Assembly (NCBI GenBank): GCA_017591395.1
Contig: WEDG01001029.1
Location: 1-64,000, forward strand
DNA from: Schistocephalus solidus
Taxonomy: Eukaryota > Platyhelminthes > Cestoda > Diphyllobothriidea > Diphyllobothriidae
Reading direction: 5' to 3'
Length of the DNA: 64,000 bases
The notes under the pieces were generated by a model, which had not been told where the DNA came from, searched no databases, and saw only the letters and a program-made list of their open reading frames with translations. Both the position numbers and the translations under genes were made by a program. This document shows positions 1 to 11,178 of the stretch, one piece after another. Numbering within the stretch: the stretch's first letter is position 1; every line of letters starts with the position of its first letter.

Positions 1-165
1 CACTACTACTACTACTACCACTCACTACTACTACTAATACTCACTACTACTGACTGCTGCCACTACCACCGCTACTACTACGCCACAACCACTACTACCA
101 CTCACCACTACTACTACACTACTACTACTCACTACTACTACTCACTACCACTACTACTACTACTT

Positions 166-206
<41 letters not shown>

Positions 207-249
207 GCTGCTACTACTACAACTACTACTACTACTGCTACTACTTCTG
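1..249. repeat. (ACT)n-type trinucleotide microsatellite
   Basis: Imperfect run of ACT/CAC triplets that starts at or before the window edge. Interruptions such as CAC and TGC show an old, decaying array. A similar array occurs at 49739-49905 and a short one near 41730. Confidence 0.95.
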
Positions 250-779
250 CTGGACCGCTCATCGATACGTCTTCTTTCGCCTTAGGTCATTGCCTCTAAC
301 CGTTTCCGTTCTCAATATCTGTCCCCGACGGCCGGTGCACTCAGAAGACTCGAATCCGCTTGTTTTGGACTACAACAGCAGTAAGACAGGGTTTGCAAGA
401 CTTTAAAGTCTTCTTCTCGTAAATCTTGGACGAAATATCTGTCAAATTTGTTAGACTGCCGTCTTACATTATCATACCAGTGTAGCAGCAAGCGACGGAA
501 ACTTCAGACATAAAAGAAAATGTACCATGGGTACTTTGCGTTATAATTATGATCGCTGCATCCTTTTTTGCCTTTCCTTGGAATTTCTCCAGTGAAGTAA
601 CACTTTAACTTGGATGTGCATGTTTAAAGGCACAAACGTGGCTTAATTTGAGTGGAGGTGCGTGTTGGGATATGGGTTCAAATGTTCCTTTCTCGTTCAG
701 CCACGTTTGAACCGACTGAATATCATAAAAGATACCGGAAAAGGAAGCCCACTGCTCCGGAGCCCTACGCTGGCTCTCA
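250..779. other. No gene seen
   Basis: Ordinary AT/GC-balanced sequence with no ORF of coding character and no recognisable element. Confidence 0.6.
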
Positions 780-872
780 GTGGGAGCACGGTTGAGGTTG
801 GGGTAAGGTTTTCGGTTAAGTTTAGGGTCACATTTAGGTTTGGAGTTAACGTTAGGGTTAGGGTTTTCTTGG
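780..872 (+). repeat. Degenerate TTAGGG-like tract
   Basis: Repeated GGTTAGGGTT-like words with many substitutions. The same degenerate core forms the centre of the TIR elements at 21993, 26619 and 40019, so this is probably a remnant of that family rather than telomeric DNA. Confidence 0.5.
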
Positions 873-1199
873 GTCCACTATTTGGGTGAGGGATTTTACT
901 CGATGATATTTGCCCTTCAGTATGTGTTGCACATGGCAACAGCTATAGCCGCGAAGGGTTCCTGGTCACCTGTCTTACAACCATTAAATCATCCTTTTCG
1001 AAAATTTCATCTGACGCCTCTAACAATAGTACAACTTGCGGTTAAACAACTGTCATTTCTTGGGGCATAGCAATGGGGCTTCGCGGTGTCCGATTAAGGG
1101 AAATGTTACTCTCCAACTCGTAACACATTAACGATGTCAAAATCCATTTTGGAGAAAGAGGACATATGGTGCCTTGCATGCACTCATAGAGACGGGGCG

Positions 1200-1570
1200 T
1201 TAACCCAATCCGGGACGTCTGATGCAACGCTGCGTCGACTCTTGCGAGTACTTGTACGTGCGCACAACTGGCAGTCTGGTTCTCGAACATTCAGGGCTGT
1301 CCAACCTGGCCAATACTCATCATGGCCGACTCAAGTGTGTCCTCGCTCAAGGCACTCTGCCGATCCACCAGTTCTCGCTCGGGACGCCACTCTCGCGGCT
1401 CCGAACGTGCTCTAATGTGGCTGCCAACTTGTTGCGACCGATTCTCCAATTAGTCTGTACAGAATAAAATATCCTCCAAGCTGGCCTCCAATTCCTCCTT
1501 CTATTCGGAATTGGGACTGAAGATCGTCGAGACTAGGGGCTTCCTATGCCGCGAAAAGCACACGGGTACC
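1200..1570 (+). repeat. Dispersed repeat, copy 1 (partner near 29200-29490)
   Basis: The stretch with CTGTACAGAATA, the gggactgg/ggggactg words and ATGCCGCGAAAA aligns in the same order with 29200-29490. The two copies are diverged but collinear over about 300 bases. No protein can be assigned. Confidence 0.5.
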
Positions 1571-2118
1571 TACACTTATCGTTACGTCCTTTCTAACACC
1601 TTAGTTTGATGTGATGCCATTGGTTCCACAATATGAACTTTGTTCACCTTAATGCTCTCTGGTTTCATAGCACTTTCCCACCCAGTGACCGTTTCGGTCT
1701 TTGCTCGACTGATTGCTCGAACGCTAGAGTTAGTCACAGAAGAAAATATCAGGCTATCAGCAAGGTTCAGACCGTTACCAATTCTTGAAATGGGCATCTG
1801 AGGATGCGTCCCCAGCCACAGACGTCGTTTTAAAGACAAATCGATAGAGGTCCAACTGCTAGCCTGACCATTCAAGCGTTGCACATGTCTGCAGACCACG
1901 ATGTTCTGAAAACCACCGAATATCCTCGGCTTTGTGTGGGTCGGAAGTCCTGAATCGCCGTTTAGGTTGCACGGAATTCACCGGATCGAACTGAAAACCG
2001 CCAAGTCGGATGTTTTGCAGACAGGACAGTGGTGAAAGCACCACTGCTGAGTCTCCGGTTCCCTCACATGTACCAGACAGGGATAATTACCATCATCTGC
2101 AACAGATGCAGCAGTCAA
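1571..2118. other. Upstream region of the first paralogue
   Basis: No separate gene seen. The reading frame of the following gene is open upstream of its first ATG, and TTTTGCAG ends at 2020. This may be a splice acceptor, so the gene could have an upstream exon. This is an inference. Confidence 0.4.
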
Positions 2119-3819
2119 ATGCTTCCTCCAAAAAAATCCTTGGAGCCCGATAAACCGGAAAGTCGTGCTAGTAGCAGGCGAAAAACTACAGGACGCTCTG
2201 AGGAGCTAACAATCAGAGATGGATCCAGCCAACCACCGAGCCTAATGTCATCAAAGGCCTCAGCGAGCAGTGACCCTCCTAGTATGGCGTCCAAGAAGTC
2301 TTCCAAGCTTCCGGATCGCGACGAATTCAATCAGTTGCGGCGCAGCATCAAGGAACTAGCGGAGGAATTTGAAACAGAGATTAGGCAGATCAAAAGCATG
2401 CTGCAGGAGTCTTTGGGTGTGACCGCTGAAGACCAGGCGGCAAGTGTGGCTCGGGAAAAGGCTCTGTCTGTGATCGCGGAGGATGAGCTCACAGATGCAA
2501 TGACCCTCCTTGGTAACAGTTTAGAGTACCTCGTGCGAGGTGCGAGGCAGGAGAAGATGGACCTACTCTCAGTCCTAAGAAACTCCATGAACAGTGATTG
2601 GACAGGTGAGGCGAAAACTGAGCAGCTGACCGTGCAGCCCCCCGCACAACCCTCGACAGCCAGCTATCCCAGCAGTAGTGAGATGAGCGAGCTCCTGCGT
2701 CATATCAATATGCTGGCGGCAGAGCTACGCTCACAAAATGAGCGCATAAGTCAGACCTTTCAGAGCAGGTCAGTAGCCTCACTGTCCGCACCTGGAGAAT
2801 TTGAGCCAGAACCTGCACCACTTTCCGAACAGTTGCCTCTGACAAGCCCCTTTTATGGTCTGCAACAGGGCATCGTCAGCTTAACCAAACGCATTCAGGA
2901 GGACAATGAACGGCTGAGTTCCCTTCTACAGCCAACTGCTCCACGTCATACCACCGATCCAAGCGAAGCGGTGGATATCACCTTCGGTGCTAGCTTCGGA
3001 AGTCCTTTGCAACAAGAGGTCATGGCCACCGGCAGATCCGTGATGAGTAAGCTGCATGAGCTCTCCAGCATGTACACAGAAAAGGCTGGGGGTGAGGAGG
3101 CCGTGGTTGCTTCTACACCCCTCATCGAAGCCATCAGGGAGGTCACCACATACGTGGAATCACTTGCGCGCAACATCCACGACCTGAAGCAACGCAAGAG
3201 CAACGAAAGACGCGCACACTACGCTCAGGGCATGCGCCAGGCATTGGAGGAGCTGACTTCTCTGGTGCATGATCTCAGTGGGGGTCTGGGCGGACTGGAG
3301 CAGACCAGATTCCAGGAGTGTATTGAACAACAACAGGAACTGGTGGCGAGACTGACTATTCCGGATCCCGCACTCCTGCAGGTGCTGCAGCAGGTCAAGG
3401 ACTCTGTGCGTCGCTTGTCCACTGGTGTCATGGAGATGAGGGAGTGGCAGGATCAACTACTGGATAAGTACTCCCACCCAGTGTCGTTGCCGTTTGAACT
3501 TGGTCTCAGCCGAACCTTGGCCTCCAATGGAGAACATCCGAACTCAGTTCTTATGGACGTGCATGGAGTTGAGGAGGAGGCGATGCTGAAGTCCCTGCGT
3601 GACCTTCGAGAAAGTGTGACATACATCGGCAGAGAGATGCAGGAGGCGGAGCTCAAGAAGCCTCGACCCCCGCCGAAGGTACCTGAGGTGCCACCCACAG
3701 ACCCCAACGTTCTGAAGGCTCTTTCAGCCCTCCGACAGAGCGTCAAGTCGATCCATAGAAGGCGAAACAATATATCCTCATCTTCTTCTTCTAGTTCGGA
3801 CACTCTTCACATCAGATAG
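2119..3819 (+). CDS. Helical-repeat protein, paralogue 1 (unrecognised family)
   Basis: Uninterrupted frame of 566 residues from the ATG at 2119; another in-frame ATG lies at 2068 and the frame is open from 2029. Neither ATG has a strong start context, so the true start may be in an upstream exon. The first ~65 residues are Ser/Lys/Arg rich. From about residue 68 the protein is a string of about ten amphipathic segments of 25-35 residues with the pattern L..LR.SI..L..E, for example LRRSIKELAEEFETEI and LRHINMLAAELRSQNERIS. They look like short coiled-coil or helical-bundle units. The last two (from about residue 487) are joined by a linker rich in PPP and PPTDP. The C-terminus is a run of serines. 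No signal peptide, membrane segment or enzyme motif is visible. It is homologous to the genes at 11179 and 16135. Function unknown. Confidence 0.8.
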   Translation: MLPPKKSLEPDKPESRASSRRKTTGRSEELTIRDGSSQPPSLMSSKASASSDPPSMASKKSSKLPDRDEFNQLRRSIKELAEEFETEIRQIKSMLQESLGVTAEDQAASVAREKALSVIAEDELTDAMTLLGNSLEYLVRGARQEKMDLLSVLRNSMNSDWTGEAKTEQLTVQPPAQPSTASYPSSSEMSELLRHINMLAAELRSQNERISQTFQSRSVASLSAPGEFEPEPAPLSEQLPLTSPFYGLQQGIVSLTKRIQEDNERLSSLLQPTAPRHTTDPSEAVDITFGASFGSPLQQEVMATGRSVMSKLHELSSMYTEKAGGEEAVVASTPLIEAIREVTTYVESLARNIHDLKQRKSNERRAHYAQGMRQALEELTSLVHDLSGGLGGLEQTRFQECIEQQQELVARLTIPDPALLQVLQQVKDSVRRLSTGVMEMREWQDQLLDKYSHPVSLPFELGLSRTLASNGEHPNSVLMDVHGVEEEAMLKSLRDLRESVTYIGREMQEAELKKPRPPPKVPEVPPTDPNVLKALSALRQSVKSIHRRRNNISSSSSSSSDTLHIR

Positions 3820-4085
3820 GATCCTTGTGACAGGCATCCAGTGGCGGTTAATTGAATGGCAAAAAAACATTTCATGGCATCACTGAGTTGCGATACGTGT
3901 TTACACAGAAAGCTGTCATTTCCCAAGTTTATTTTTTTTTCTTTTTTTCCCCCTTGATTTCTACCTTATTTAGGTCATTTATGATGCTAAGGCCTTGTCT
4001 TTACTTTCTATCTATTGTTGTGCGAGACAATCTCGCATGTTTTAGAAAAGTTCTTTTCTCGGGAGAAAGTTGGTATGATGCATAA

Positions 4086-4091
4086 AATAAA
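4086..4091 (+). terminator. Candidate polyadenylation signal
   Basis: AATAAA about 267 bases after the stop codon of the first paralogue, in an AT-rich stretch. Plausible 3' end of that transcript; not proven. Confidence 0.4.
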
Positions 4092-4149
4092 GTTATATGC
4101 TAGGACACCATCATGTGCAAAGTTGTGCCGATGACCCGACGAATGCGCA

Positions 4150-4570
4150 GAATTGAATGGCTGATAAGGGTCTGTGTCTATGGATCCTGAATAAACTGAT
4201 TTGCTCCCTGTTTAAAATTAATTTTAGAGGAAGGCTGGAGGGCCTACTGATGAGTCGAGGCCTTCGCAGCTGTGCCATGCAGTGGCAGCATATCGGGAGA
4301 CACGAGTTTGGGGCAAGGTGAATCATTTAATAACTTATACTACTTACCGCCTGCTGGCAGCTTTTGCATAGCACGCGGCTATCCCGCAGTGGCTGATGGA
4401 CTTGGCCCAAACTATTTATATCAAATTAGGGTCTGTGCCTAAAGACCCGATATAAACTGAACTGCTCCAAGTTACAAATTAATTTTTGAGGAAAGTGTTG
4501 AGCCGAACCCCTCGCAGCTGTGTCATGCAGCAGCAGAATACCGGCGAAACACGCGTCTTGGCTTTTGGCT
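4150..4570 (+). repeat. Two tandem diverged units of a hammerhead-containing repeat
   Basis: Two units about 245 bases apart share AGGGTCTGTG, ATAAACTGA..TGCTCC, AAATTAATTTT, CGCAGCTGTG..ATGCAG and a terminal A.ACACG block in the same order. Aligned with the minus-strand copy at 32298-32373, they are remnants of the same hammerhead family. Unit 1 keeps CTGATGA (4248-4254) but has GAGA for GAAA. Unit 2 keeps GGCGAAACACGCGTC but has lost the CTGANGA box. Both should be inactive. Confidence 0.6.
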
Positions 4571-5399
4571 AGCACCTGTGCTGCTTTCCATAAGTTTTCG
4601 AAGTGAACATCTGTCTGCGTGAACAGTCTTCCAGCAGACTCGATATCCGTAATTTAGGACAGAATCCGTTGCATATTTGATGGATTTCTAAAAAAACATC
4701 CACGGCTCACCATTTTCACTAACTAGGTGTCCGATTTTTATTTGGTTTATATTTATTGAAGTTTTTTTCCCTATGCTGTATTTTCCTCTTGCGTTCCAGA
4801 CATCATTTGCATAACAAACGTTCCACTTCCTTCCGTTCGTTTCCTTTTGATTCGCATTTTTAATTCTTCTTCGGCGTCACCGTCAGGAACGCCGTTCTCC
4901 CGCTGTGCAGAGAGCACAGAAAGTTGTTTGAGTAAATGAACAATATCGGAATTATGGCAATGATTTCTTTGCCTGCAGCATGCGAGCTTCAAACCAGTCT
5001 CATGAGCGGTTGTCTATCGTCCTTAGCCATTTCATCCACAACCAGTCTAGTCAGAACAAGGTCAATGGATAAAGGAGAGCCCGTGGTAGTAGATGCCAAG
5101 CAGAAGTGCCTCATTAAAAATACTTGCAAGTCCTCGCTACAATGTCTGCCTACTGGAGCACGCTATGAGCGCTGTCGCTTAATTCTGTTTATAAAGTGCC
5201 CACCTTTGACTCACAGAACTAAGAAGATGGGGCTTTAAATCTCTATCCCTAAGATATTGCACTTCCAAGATATCGTTTTTATTTGGCTCCATTTCCTAGG
5301 CTATGATTTATCCCTAATATGTTTAAAAAAATAAATAAAGAAGAAGACGGGAAGGCCTTCTATGGGACCAAGTATTTATTCATCTGACGTTTAGAACTC
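4571..5399. other. No gene seen
   Basis: Low-complexity T-rich and ordinary sequence. No coding-like ORF. An AAATAAATAAAG run at about 5330 directly precedes the LINE fragment. Confidence 0.55.
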
Positions 5400-6485
5400 T
5401 CACGCGAACCCATCGTCATCCAGGGCGGTGGATTCGGTGGTGTGCCTCAGCTGACACCAGCGGATCTCCACGAAGATGTCCGCATCGGCAACTGAAAGGT
5501 TGGCTAGTCGGTTGGCTAGTTCGTTGCTGAAATGGAGATGGTGAGCAGGTATATTCAACAAAACAGTATTCAACTTACATTGTGGTCCTCTGCGTGATTG
5601 CAGACGAAGCCTCATCCTGGAGATAACGAGACGGTGATCCGTCCACCCTTTGGCACCGGAGATCGCCTTTGTCACCAGCACGTTCTGTTTATCTCACCTT
5701 CGGACGAGAACCTAGTCCCAGAGGTGCTAGTGTCTCGACCGGGTGTATACTCAGCTCGCCTTTAGCCGCATCGGAAGGCGGTGTTCCGCACACGTGCGCA
5801 GAAGAAGGAGGCCGTTATCGTTACAGCTACCGAGACCGTGGGACCCAGCACCCCCTGCCAGGTAGCGTTGTCCGACCCGACGCGGGCGATGAAGTCATCA
5901 AGGACAATTAACTTGTCCTCTTTCGGCACTGTCATCAGCAGGGCCTGCAGGTCCTCGTAGAATTCGTCCTTCGCCGCATCAGAGCTCGTCATTGGGAGCG
6001 TAGGCGCTGATGATGGTGGCGAACTGGTCTACTCGAAGGGGCAGGCGGAGGCTCATCAGGCGATCATTGATACCCTGTGGCAGACAGGGCAGACTTCCCA
6101 CGATGTCGTTCTGGATGGCAAAGGCAACACCAGCATCGCATCGCTCTGCCTTTGGCCGGCCGCTCCCGAAGGTGTAGCCGGTACCCACCTCCTCCACCTG
6201 ACTCTGCTCAGAGAATCAGGTATCGTTGAGAGCAGCAATTTCCACCTTGTAGCGCACCAGTTCCCGAGCAACTAGCGCCGTCCTCCGTTCCGGCCGGTTG
6301 CTCCTAGGATTGTGTAAAATGGAACGAACATTCAAGGCTGCTATTGTGACTAGAGCTACCGAGCAGCCTGGAGGGTATGGCGAGTGGGATTGGGACGGGG
6401 GTATTGTTGTTTGTTTGAGTTTTACAACCGCGTATTTTGCGATCTGCGAGCCGCGGCCGGCTGCAGAAGACGTGATAACCAGCAT
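5400..6485 (-). mobile_element. Non-LTR retrotransposon fragment: decayed EEP endonuclease domain
   Basis: Read from 6485 to 5400 on the minus strand, four frames together give an apurinic-type (EEP) endonuclease of a LINE. In order: LNVRSILHNPRSNRPERRT near the N-terminus, a GYTFGSGRPKAERCDAGVAF block, [19 protein letters not shown], then [12 protein letters not shown] and TDHRLVIS. At least three frameshifts break it. The active-site GDFN of the family is DDFI here, so the catalytic Asn is lost, while the TDH motif remains. The sequence stops in the endonuclease-RT linker (KLNTVLLN). It is the same family as 7080-7475 and 42165-45130. Confidence 0.85.
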
Positions 6486-7079
6486 TTGTTTAGGGCACCT
6501 TTTCTAACCCCTTTCTTCACGAGGAGGCAAGCAGTGCTGTCCCTAAATAGGACTGCTCGGACATCCCAGACGGCTGATGAACTTCACTATGGGTCACGGT
6601 TTCGTTTTAGTAGGAGAGTGACCCTAGTTATCCAGGGCTGCCTACGGGGTTACTGTCGCCCCACCGTAGGACTTTTTGAGAGGGGGGGAGGTGGGAATTT
6701 CGGGAGTCAGACCTACCAGGTGTGGAGGCACACACAACACCGGAGACCCTCACCTGGTTTAGCCCGCCGGTCGTGACGGTTGCCTGGGGTGTGGCCGCTG
6801 GGAAGAACCAAATTTCAAGGAGCCACAGGAGAGAGTTGGGTACCAGTTAGAAGCGGCCACAGGAACATTCACCACCTGCACGAAACAACTGGAGCGATCA
6901 AACGTTGGACCATCTAGCAGGAATTATTTTAACATGAGCTGTCCTATCTGAATCCCCCGCACGCCACCCCGATGACTCGTTCATACACCGCTTTATCGAT
7001 CCGCCTACATTCCGTGTGCGTGGGGATGTCCGCCAGCTGTGTACAGGATTAGAACTCTACCCAACCAGTCGGATGAGAA
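6486..7079. other. Intervening sequence, possibly 5' end of the LINE fragment
   Basis: No ORF of coding character. It lies immediately 5' of the minus-strand endonuclease and could be its untranslated leader, but nothing in the window confirms this. Confidence 0.3.
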
Positions 7080-7475
7080 AGAAGGTCAGTCGAGATGCTA
7101 ACCTCGTGAGGATACCAGCGGAGATGTCGCTACGGGTTCTCGACGGCAGGGAGGTCAAAAACGACGCTACAAGGACACTTTGAAGAAATCGCTGAAGCAA
7201 CTGAAAATCAAACTGGTGACCTGGGAGGACCTCACCCAGGATAGACCGGCATGAAGAAGATCCGTGAAGACTGGTTCAGCAATCTATGAGGCCAACCGAA
7301 ACGCCGCCGCGAAGGCCAAAAGAGTGGCATGAAGGTCACCAGCGCCCCGGACCAACATCGTCGATGCACAGGCCCTGCCAACATGCCCGCACTGTCAACG
7401 CATCTTCCGCACGAGAATCGGCCTGGTTGGACATCTTCGGACGCAATGCACCAACAATCCGACAATTCCAATTTC
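7080..7475 (+). mobile_element. LINE 3' fragment with C2HC zinc finger
   Basis: Matches the 3' part of the LINE at 44090-44430 in order: the TGTCGCTACGGG/GGGAGGT..AAAAACGACGCTACAA stretch, GCAATCTATGAGGCCAACCG, then a finger (from about 7384) with C-x2-C-x12-H-x4-C spacing. The orientation is opposite to the endonuclease fragment 600 bases away, so the two came from separate insertions or a rearrangement. Stop codons and frameshifts make it non-functional. Confidence 0.75.
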
Positions 7476-7569
7476 TTCGTAAAATTCTGCCATACAAATC
7501 AAGAAACCAAATTCTGCCTGTGTGGTGATTCCCCTAACTAGTACCCCCTACACCCCACCCCATACACAC

Positions 7570-9500
7570 GATAGTAAGACCGTCGATTTCGACTATATCC
7601 ACCGTATGCTCCACGGAAGGGTGGTGCAGGGACGGTGACTTGCGCGTGAATTAGTTTAAGGGACTGTAGCCTTGCGCTGCAGCTACCACACTCTCTCCTT
7701 CTCCCCCGCTTGAACCCGGTGTCATGACAGAGTCATGAAGACCGGAGGTGGGAGAGGACGCAGGTGGCTGGCGCGGCTGGAGCCGCCCCTTGGCGTACCG
7801 CCACACCTGGCTCGGATCCCATGGAGTGGAAGTGCCATAAAGGCCCTATTAAGAAGGAGCCATTGCACCCTGACTCTCAGCCCGCCAGTCAGCTACTCCA
7901 AACAGAACACACATTGGGTTAATCATGCGGTCCGAGTTATCCCGTCAGTTGACAACCTTCCAAGCCACGGCTTTTAGCGCACCTTGATAGTTTCAAGCGC
8001 ATCAGATTGTTTATAGAGAGGAAAATACGCAAAGCTCTCGACCTCACTCTCTTGACCATCCCCACAATCAGACCACTGTCCGAGCCTGTCAGTTGTCTGA
8101 TGCGGAAGCGGGCGCAGCTCCTGGTGACCTCGTCTACGTGTACTACGTACATGACCTGGCCCTCCAAACACAAGCACCAGGATTTCCCACAGCAGGGGGT
8201 TGCACGGTTTACATCTCACATGTGTGAGATAGCCAGAGGTCACGTTAAGAAGGAGCCATCGCAGCCTGACGCTCAGACCACCAGTCAGCCACTCCACACA
8301 ACACACATTGGACTAACTGCGAGGTCTCAGTGTAATTGTAAGTTGGCAACCTTCCAACCGCGGCGCTTAACGTTACGGCACATTCTTATCCTCCCCCATT
8401 TAAGCCTGGTGTCGTGACACAGGCAAGAAGACCGGAGATGGATGAGGGCGAAGGTGGCTGGCGCGGCCGGAGCCGCCCCTTGGCGTACCGCCACACCTGG
8501 CTCGGATCCCATGGAGTGGAAGTGCCATAAAGGCCCTATTAAGAAGGAGCCATTGCACCCTGACTCTCAGCCCGCCAGTCAGCTACTCCAAACAGAACAC
8601 ACATTGGGTTAATCATGCGGTCCGAGTTATCCCGTCAGTTGACAACCTTCCAAGCCACGGCTTTTAGCGCACCTTGATAGTTTCAAGCGCATCAGATTGT
8701 TTATAGAGAGGAAAATACGCAAAGCTCTCGACCTCACTCTCTTGACCATCCCCACAATCAGACCACTGTCCGAGCCGGTCAGTTGTCTGATGCGGAAGCG
8801 GGCGCAGCTGCTGGTGACCTCGTCTACGTGTACTACGTACATGACCTGGCCCTCCAAACACAAGCACCAGGATTTCCCACAGCAGGGGGTTGCACGGTTT
8901 ACATCTCACATGTGTGAGATAGCCAGAGGTCACGTTAAGAAGGAGCCATCGCAGCCTGACGCTCAGACCACCAGTCAGCCACTCCACACAACACACATTG
9001 GACTAACTGCGAGGTCTCAGTGTAATTGTAAGTTGGCAACCTTCCAACCGCGGCGCTTAACGTTACGGCACATTCTTATCCTCCCCCATTTAAGCCTGGT
9101 GTCGTGACACAGGCAAGAAGACCGGAGATGGATGAGGGCGAAGGTGGCTGGCGCGGCCGGAGCCGCCCCTTGGCGTACCGCCACACCTGGCTCGGATCCC
9201 ATGGAGTTGGAGTGCCATAAGGCCACATTAAGAAGGAGCCATTGCAGCCTGACTCTCATTCCGCCAGTCAGCCACTTGACACAAAACACGCATTGTGCTG
9301 ACCATGCAGTCCAAGTTATCCCGTCAGTTGGCAACCTTCCAAACCACGGCTTTTAGCGCACTGTGATAGTTTCAAGTGCGTCAGATTGTTTATAGTTAGG
9401 AAAATGTACTGAGTTCTCGACCACACTCTCTCCCCACCCCCAAAATCAGACCACTGTCCGAGCCGGTCAGTTGCCTGATGTGGGAATGTCCTTGCGAACC
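7570..9500 (-). repeat. 690-bp tandem duplication of a dispersed repeat (about 2.5 units)
   Basis: The sequence from about 7763 to 8452 recurs almost base for base at 8453-9142, and a more diverged third unit runs to about 9500. Each unit contains two related half-repeats (AGAAGGAGCCAT..AGTCAGC..ACACACATTG). Short ORFs of 136 and 110 codons recur exactly every 690 bases because of this and are not taken as genes. The same family occurs inverted at 45190-45990. Confidence 0.85.
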
Positions 9501-11178
9501 AGCCAAATACTAGCATGACTAAAAAGTCATGTTGGTACTCACCATACAACGAGTTAGGTAAGAACCCCATACACACACATACACTTACTGGGCTTCCAAG
9601 AGCAAAGAGACTTTCAACAGGACACTGGAGGGCAGAAATAGACCGCAATCTACCAGATCGTAAAGCGAGCAGACTTCCAGTCTGGCGGTCCAGAGACGCA
9701 CTGCGAAGGCTTAGGCTTGTTTTGAAATGCTTAAACACCCGAAGACGTGATTACAGTCGTCACTTGAAAGGTTGCTGATTGCCAAAAGAGCCCAGTACTC
9801 ATGGGGGATTAACTGGAGGTCTGAGAGTCAGAGTGCAAAGTCTCCTTCTGCATATGGCCTATGTGGCACTCTTTCACGCCTGTGAGACCCAAACTACCAT
9901 CATGGGGGCCTAGAACACGTATTGGGGACTGCAGTGTATGCTGTCCACACTGTCTAGGCATCACGACAAACCTACACGGCAAAGCAAACTTCAAGGTCAT
10001 TTACGCACTGCCAGATCACCTTTCTTCTCATTGACCATCCTTCAGCCTGTGAAAGTTTCACCTTGCCATATACCTCACCGTACCCCCATGACTCCTCATT
10101 TGAGCTGTTTCCCGTTCTCATTACACGTCCTGTCTATAGCCAGTCTTCTGTTTCGGAAACATAATAGGGACCAACTGGCCTATACGAACTGTTTGGCCAC
10201 TTTTAGATATTTTGGCCGTGTCCACACCGAGCATGTTGCCAACCAAGCCAGGCGGGCGATGAGGAGACAGTGCGGTAGAGGCTGTACAAGTCAGCCTCAC
10301 TCGAAATGAATTACCGGACACAGTCACTGGTGCTGCAGCTACCCAGGTGGGACACGTGACACATTTGACGGTCGAACTACCTCCTTTCCTGACACGGGAG
10401 CCTTCGTCTAGGGAACTGTTGCCTCAGTTTGCACTTTGATTTTGTTGGTCTGCCGTCGCTTGATCATGCGGAGCGCTCATTCACTGTTTCCCCACCTCAT
10501 TGGGAACATATGCAGCGATCGCATCGGCTCCCCGTACAAGCGAAGCTCAGCAGAGAAGTAAAACTGCGAAATCAAATCAGCATTTTTTGAAAAGCTTTAC
10601 GCTGTTCTGAACGAACAAAAGAACAATACTTTGAGCTCCCTACCTGGTACCGATTAGAAAAGGTTAAGGTCCAGGGTTTTGGGAGCTGAGAATGGGAACC
10701 AGTAACATGATTTCAAACTTTGCACCTAACTTATAAGTAATACGAGAGGTTCCAGCTTGAGTAAATTGAGAAGCAATAAATTTTAAGACAATGGATGCAT
10801 GAGAGTGGCTCTAGGTGCTTCCAGTGCAAATTGTTAAGTTAAAATAGCCCAGTTTGACGTGTAGTTTTCCGGGCAAGAGTATGGCAGTTACCATCAAGCA
10901 GATTGTGCAAAATGAAAATGTTAAAAGAGAGATTGAAACAGCTACTCATTAATTTTCCTTTTAAAATCCGTATCCACCGGGCATGCCCCATCTCCAGACC
11001 GTGACGCAGAGATCTGAACCAGTCGCGGGTCACCTACTGATTAAGTCGCGTTTGCTTCCTCATGACTGCCTGCCATATCCAGCCACCACCTGAGCATGGA
11101 ATCCACGGAAAACTTTAAAAGACGATCGATATCCACGTGAAATTGCGATCACTGCAATTGCCTCTTTCACGCCGGAAA
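9501..11178. other. Intergenic, one diverged repeat fragment
   Basis: 9800-9880 carries a weak further copy of the preceding repeat (GTCTGAGAGTCAGAGTGCAA..CTCCTTCT). Otherwise no gene is seen up to the second paralogue. Confidence 0.4.

Noticed and set aside
780..872. Interstitial telomere
   Set aside because: The words are too degenerate and match the core of the TIR element family.
8007..9107. Two identical 136-codon ORFs that might be a gene pair
   Set aside because: They repeat exactly with the 690-bp duplication and lie within a dispersed repeat; no protein family resemblance.
9130..9360. CRISPR-like direct repeats
   Set aside because: Repeat units are hundreds of bases with no regular short repeat-spacer pattern, and the window is eukaryotic.
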